Source of the DNA: Colivivens sp963626085 | Lineage (GTDB): Bacteria; Bacteroidota; Bacteroidia; Bacteroidales; Bacteroidaceae | DNA length: 64,000 bases | Direction: 5' to 3' | Assembly: GCA_963626085.1 (NCBI GenBank) | Contig: CAVFVJ010000045.1 | Location: 8,101-72,100 of the forward strand | Shown here: positions 60,420-64,000 of the stretch, piece after piece | Layout of the letters: every line of letters starts with the position of its first letter | Numbering within the stretch: the stretch's first letter is position 1 | Notes under the pieces: model-generated | The model's input: the letters and a program-made list of their open reading frames with translations, nothing else | The model's database searches: none | Told to the model about the DNA's origin: nothing | Translations under genes and position numbers: made by a program

Positions 60420-62705
60420 ATGAAAAGACAATTATTGTTTTTGGGACTGTGCGCAATGGCTGTCAGTGCTGTGGCACAGGGAACTGTTGATGATTACCGC
60501 CGTGCGTACAGCGTGCGCAGCAGATACGGCAATAAGGTGGTCAATGCAAATGTTCAGTCGCGTTTTGTGACGAGTGATGAACTGAAGGACAAGATGTGGT
60601 ATTCTGTCACCGAGAACGGAGGACAGAAATACTATATGGTTGACCTCAAGTCGGGCAACCAGACTCTTGTGTTCGACAACGACAAGGTGGCTGCTGCCAT
60701 GAGCGGCCAGTTGGGTTCTGAGGTGAAGGGCAACCAGCTGTGGATTAACCCCGAACTGACAAAGCAGAGCGACGGCAATGTGGGTGTGCGGTTCGTGGCG
60801 AAAGGATTCAGCTGGACTTATGTGGCGCAGACCGCTACACTGACCAAGGGCGAGGCAGTGAATGACGAACGTGGGGGAGGCCCGCGTGGAGGTCGCCCGG
60901 AACGCAGGTGGTCTGAGGTGGATGACCAGAGGGGCAGGACTGCTCACTTTGGCGACGGCAAAGTACAGGTCTATGGAAAGGATAACAACTTGTATGTCAA
61001 GAATAGTGAAACTGGCGAGGAATCGGCTCTCACCACCGACGGTAACGAGAACTTCTACTATTCCTCATGGGGTAGTTTCTCTTCTGACGGGAAGTACTAT
61101 GCTACAGTCCGTATCAAACCGGCTCCGAAACGTTATGTGACTTACGTCAACTCGTCTCCTTCTGATCAACTGCAACCTAAGTACTTTAACATCGAATATG
61201 CGAAGCCAGGGGACTCGCTCGATTATAAGATTCCAGTGGTGATTGAGTTGGCTACTAAAAAGGTGATTGTGCCGTCAGATGAGCTTTTTGCCAGTCAGTT
61301 CGACCTTTCAACTCCCCGGTGGGATGAGGGTAAGCATACTCTGACTTTCGAATTCAACGAGCGTGGGCATAAAACCTACCGTATACTTGAGATGAATGCG
61401 GAGACTGGAGCTGTACGTCCTATAATTGAGGAGAAAGAGAATAAGTACATTGCTTGGACTCGCTTGAGTCGCAACGACTTGGAGGACGGCAAGCATATCA
61501 TTTGGTTTAGTGAACGTGACCGCTACGGTCATCTCTATATGTACGACCGCACTACGGGTAAGGTGGTGAACCAGATTACCAAGGGTAAGTTCTATGTACG
61601 TCAGATACTGGACATCGATGAGGACAAGAAGGTGATCTACTTCACTGCGAATGGTGAGGGACTGCCTAAGACAAACCCGAATGAAGACCCATACAATATC
61701 CATTATTGCAAGATTAATTTCAACGGAAAGGGATTTGTTGACCTCACACCAGAGGAGGGTAACCACAGAGCTACATTCAATGAGGACAAGACATTCCTTA
61801 TAGACACTTATTCAACTGTGGAGAACCCACCTGTCACAGTGCTCCGCAATGCCAAGACTGGTAAGATTGTACGTACGTTGGCGAAGGCAGACATATCTCA
61901 ACTTAAGCAGACCGACTGGCAACCGCAGGAGGTGTTCGTTGCCAAGGGACGTGACGGCAAGACAGACATGTGGGGTATCATACAGCGTCCCTCAAATTTT
62001 GATCCTAATAAGAAATATCCTGTCATCGAGTACATCTACTCAGGACCTGGCGATCAGTACGTGCCTAAGAACTTCTCAGCTGTGGGTAGTCTCTCAGACC
62101 TGGCAGAATTGGGCTTCATCGTAGTGCAACTTGATGCGATGACCACTTCATGGAGAAGCAAGGATTTTGAGGAGGTGTGCTACAAGAACCTGAAGGATGC
62201 AGGATTCCCTGACCGTATCGCATGGATAAAGGCGGCTGCAGAGAAGTATCCGTATATGGACCTTGACCGTGTGGGCATCTATGGATGTTCAGCCGGAGGA
62301 CAGGAAGCACTTGCGGCACTTCTGTTCCATGGCGACTTCTACAAGGCTGCTTACTCTGCATGCGGATGCCACGACAACCGTATGGACAAGATATGGTGGA
62401 ACGAGCAGTGGATGGGTTATCCGATAGATGAGTCCTATGTGGAAAGCAGTAACACAGAGCATATAGACCAACTGAAGGGAAAACTGATGCTGGTTGTAGG
62501 TGAACTTGATGACAATGTAGACCCGTCATCTTCGTTCCAGGTTGTCAACCAACTGATAAAGCACAATAAGGACTTTGAGTTCATATACCTGCCAGGCGAA
62601 CGCCATACGATGGGTGGCGCATACGGAACCCATAAGATGTATGACTTCTTTGTGAAGAACTTCCTTGGTGTAGAACCACCCGCATGGAGTGAACTAGAGA
62701 AATGA
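60420..62705 (+). CDS. Secreted S9 prolyl-oligopeptidase-family dipeptidyl-peptidase
   Basis: The protein (761 aa) has a signal peptide ending SAVAQ, an N-terminal eight-bladed propeller of the DPP-IV type (about 35-490) and a C-terminal alpha/beta-hydrolase (about 500-755). The triad is visible: Ser624 in GIYGCSAGGQEA, Asp697 in GELDDNVDPSSS and His729 in ERHTMGGAYG. A glycine/arginine-rich insertion (GGGPRGGRPERR, about 150-160) lies in the propeller. Secreted DPP-IV-like enzymes release dipeptides for uptake in these bacteria. It follows the TolB-like gene by 57 bases without a terminator, and is probably in the same operon. Confidence 0.93.
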   Translation: MKRQLLFLGLCAMAVSAVAQGTVDDYRRAYSVRSRYGNKVVNANVQSRFVTSDELKDKMWYSVTENGGQKYYMVDLKSGNQTLVFDNDKVAAAMSGQLGSEVKGNQLWINPELTKQSDGNVGVRFVAKGFSWTYVAQTATLTKGEAVNDERGGGPRGGRPERRWSEVDDQRGRTAHFGDGKVQVYGKDNNLYVKNSETGEESALTTDGNENFYYSSWGSFSSDGKYYATVRIKPAPKRYVTYVNSSPSDQLQPKYFNIEYAKPGDSLDYKIPVVIELATKKVIVPSDELFASQFDLSTPRWDEGKHTLTFEFNERGHKTYRILEMNAETGAVRPIIEEKENKYIAWTRLSRNDLEDGKHIIWFSERDRYGHLYMYDRTTGKVVNQITKGKFYVRQILDIDEDKKVIYFTANGEGLPKTNPNEDPYNIHYCKINFNGKGFVDLTPEEGNHRATFNEDKTFLIDTYSTVENPPVTVLRNAKTGKIVRTLAKADISQLKQTDWQPQEVFVAKGRDGKTDMWGIIQRPSNFDPNKKYPVIEYIYSGPGDQYVPKNFSAVGSLSDLAELGFIVVQLDAMTTSWRSKDFEEVCYKNLKDAGFPDRIAWIKAAAEKYPYMDLDRVGIYGCSAGGQEALAALLFHGDFYKAAYSACGCHDNRMDKIWWNEQWMGYPIDESYVESSNTEHIDQLKGKLMLVVGELDDNVDPSSSFQVVNQLIKHNKDFEFIYLPGERHTMGGAYGTHKMYDFFVKNFLGVEPPAWSELEK

Positions 62706-62736
62706 CAGCAGGTGTTGGCAATGGCTGATGCCAGTA

Positions 62737-62773
62737 AAAATGAAAGGAGGGGATTGTCCCCTCCTTTCATTTT
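62737..62773. terminator. Bidirectional terminator between convergent genes
   Basis: A perfect 17-bp stem (62737-62753 with 62757-62773, built on GAAAGGAGGGGA and its complement, with AAAAT and ATTTT at the base) and a TTG loop separate the peptidase from the minus-strand Rpn gene. Its right arm reaches into the stop codon of the latter. Confidence 0.9.
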
Positions 62774-63758
62774 ACTGAACCATTTCATTGCGGATGCTGT
62801 CAATCTCCTCACGGGTCAGATTGGTCATGCTGATAATGGCATCAATACTCATGCCTCCTTCCAACATCTTTCTGGCAATTTTCATTGCCATTGATTTCTC
62901 GCCTTCGGCTCTTCCTTCGGCTCTTCCTTCGGCTCTTCCCTCTGCTCTTCCCTCTGCTCTTCCCTCTGCTCTTCCCTCTGCTTTACCTTCTTGCAAACCG
63001 TCATCATAGCCTGTCATGATGACGCTGCGTTGGTAGCGGATATTCTCCATGTGACGGACATAATCGTTCCTCTCATCCACCGACAACTTGTCCAAGTTCA
63101 GACACTTGCGCGCATCTGCCAAACCCGGTGCGCTTGAGGAGTCCTTGATGTCGCCAGTCTTTAGGAAGTCAATCCATTCGTCAAGGTTGCTGGCGGCAAG
63201 GTCATCGAAGTTGTTTACGCAAAGCAGGTAGTATTCAGGGAAGATGTCCCCAGCTTCACGGTCTGTGTTCTTCCCTTTTTCAATCACGTCCCCAAAGAAC
63301 ACTTCGCTCTGCCGCTTGGACAGTTTCAGTATGTCATCTGTCTCGTGCATACCCCTGAAGATGGTCTTGCCATGATAGACATAGTCCTTTGCCTGGCCAA
63401 GAGTGAAATACACGATATTGATGGAATACACCTTCCTTACCTTGTCATAGTCATCACCCAAGTCAATGAAGTCTGTGATGACCTTCGACACTCCGTAAAG
63501 TATACGGTGGAAATAGGTCAGCTCGCGCGTGTTCTGAATCTCGAAGATGGCCAGTTCCCCTTTCTCGTTCTCTGCGAGGATGTCCACCCGGTTGAACTTG
63601 TCGTTCTCGCTGTACTGGTTGGACTCGCTGTCCAGGAAACGTTTGATGGTAAACTTCTTGTTCAGGAGGGAATACATCAGACCTTCCAGTACTGCATAGT
63701 TTGCCTTGTTGCGGAGCAACCTTTTCATTGCCCAGTCAAATCGAATGTAGTTTGCCAT
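62772..63758 (-). CDS. Rpn-family PD-(D/E)XK nuclease / putative transposase
   Basis: This 328-aa protein belongs to the Rpn/PD-(D/E)XK nuclease transposase family: it opens with FDWAMKRLLRNKANYAVLEG, followed by the catalytic-type segment NRVDILAENEKGELAIFEIQ (Asp, then Glu-x-Gln). The domain runs to about residue 250. A repeat of the AEGR type (about residues 259-286) makes a charged helix before a C-terminal tail (KIARKMLEGGMSIDAIISM and on). Such proteins promote recA-independent recombination in E. coli; some are now thought to act in phage defence. No inverted repeats typical of a transposon are visible nearby. Confidence 0.88.
   Translation of the reverse strand: MANYIRFDWAMKRLLRNKANYAVLEGLMYSLLNKKFTIKRFLDSESNQYSENDKFNRVDILAENEKGELAIFEIQNTRELTYFHRILYGVSKVITDFIDLGDDYDKVRKVYSINIVYFTLGQAKDYVYHGKTIFRGMHETDDILKLSKRQSEVFFGDVIEKGKNTDREAGDIFPEYYLLCVNNFDDLAASNLDEWIDFLKTGDIKDSSSAPGLADARKCLNLDKLSVDERNDYVRHMENIRYQRSVIMTGYDDGLQEGKAEGRAEGRAEGRAEGRAEGRAEGRAEGEKSMAMKIARKMLEGGMSIDAIISMTNLTREEIDSIRNEMVQ
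62902..62985. repeat. 12-bp in-frame tandem repeat in the Rpn gene
   Basis: Seven consecutive 12-base units lie in the coding sequence. On the plus strand they are three copies of CCTTCGGCTCTT, three of CCCTCTGCTCTT and a degenerate CCCTCTGCTTTA, encoding AEGR-type repeats. The unit length is a multiple of three, so slippage changes protein length without shifting the frame. Confidence 0.9.
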
Positions 63759-64000
63759 ACTTGTAACCTTTTAAAATTGTCAGCCGGAAAAAGTTTTTGC
63801 AAATATACAACTTTTCATTGACCGGGTCACTAATCCTCTCCTTATTTTTTTTGCCATTGACGATTTCTTTAGCAAATCACTTTTTGTCATGTTTACAAGT
63901 ATCGCTCGTCCTTCCATTCTTTACAAATATTGTATTTTGATGCAAATGTATAGTTTTTATCTGATATTCCGTTCAAATTCGGGGTTAAATAAAGAAAAAT
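63759..64000. other. Upstream region of the Rpn gene; no clear gene
   Basis: This stretch carries a minus-strand -7 box for the Rpn gene (CAAATATA on the plus strand, 63800-63807) and another TAnnTTTG box (63943-63950, minus strand). A minus-strand frame of about 45 codons beginning with ATGGAAGGACGAGC follows the second box, but has no recognisable product. Otherwise AT-rich, with no structure that I can support. Confidence 0.45.

Noticed and set aside
61308..61766. 152-codon minus-strand frame inside the S9 peptidase
   Set aside because: Antisense to the propeller domain; no start signal or family match.
62902..62985. CRISPR array
   Set aside because: The repeats are 12 bases, contiguous and without spacers, and they lie in frame within a coding sequence.

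Overview
The window is chromosomal DNA of a Bacteroidales bacterium, most likely Prevotella or a close relative. The evidence is two SusC/SusD pairs, Bacteroidetes-type promoters (TTTG, about 19 bases, then TAnnTTTG) in front of several transcription units, a 38-residue L36 lacking the zinc cysteines, an acidic tail on L17, and proteins such as DUF2795 and DUF6057 that are typical of this order. No phage, integrase or insertion sequence is visible apart from one Rpn-type nuclease gene near the right end.

Region 1 (1-13054) is the S10-spc-alpha ribosomal superoperon on the plus strand, from the tail of rplW through rplB, rpsS, rplV, rpsC, rplP, rpmC, rpsQ, rplN, rplX, rplE, rpsN, rpsH, rplF, rplR, rpsE, rpmD, rplO, secY, map, infA, rpmJ, rpsM, rpsK, rpsD, rpoA and rplQ to a strong terminator. 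Two genes, rpmD and rpmJ, are short (58 and 38 aa). A structured spacer precedes rpsD.

Region 2 (about 13139-32483) is a 19-kb plus-strand surface-protein locus with one promoter-like site before it and a terminator after it: a CotH-kinase-family protein, a multi-FAS1 lipoprotein, SusC, SusD, two more FAS1 lipoproteins, a second SusC and a second SusD. It resembles a polysaccharide-utilisation locus but has no glycan-degrading enzyme and no local regulator.

Region 3 (32570-39170) is the branched-chain amino-acid operon leuA-leuC-leuD-(second LeuA-like, probably citramalate synthase)-leuB. A leader upstream encodes a 24-residue peptide, 11 of whose residues are Ile, Leu or Val, followed by mutually exclusive 19-bp antiterminator and 13-bp terminator helices. 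This is a complete attenuator.

Region 4 (39220-48600) holds a possible small RNA unit, a secreted modular metallopeptidase, a minus-strand set lptG-like/ribBA/aspC, a SpmA-SpmB-like membrane protein, a CAT-anticodon tRNA followed by a 46-bp palindrome and a bidirectional terminator, and a small DUF2795 gene.

Region 5 (48421-62773) holds mutA and mutB of methylmalonyl-CoA mutase (succinate/propionate metabolism), an EamA transporter, and a tandemly duplicated pair (DUF6057 membrane protein plus TolB-like propeller lipoprotein with a CXXCH haem-type motif), followed by a secreted S9 dipeptidyl-peptidase. Region 6 (62772-64000) is a minus-strand Rpn-family PD-(D/E)XK nuclease gene with an in-frame 12-bp tandem repeat, then about 240 bases without a convincing gene.
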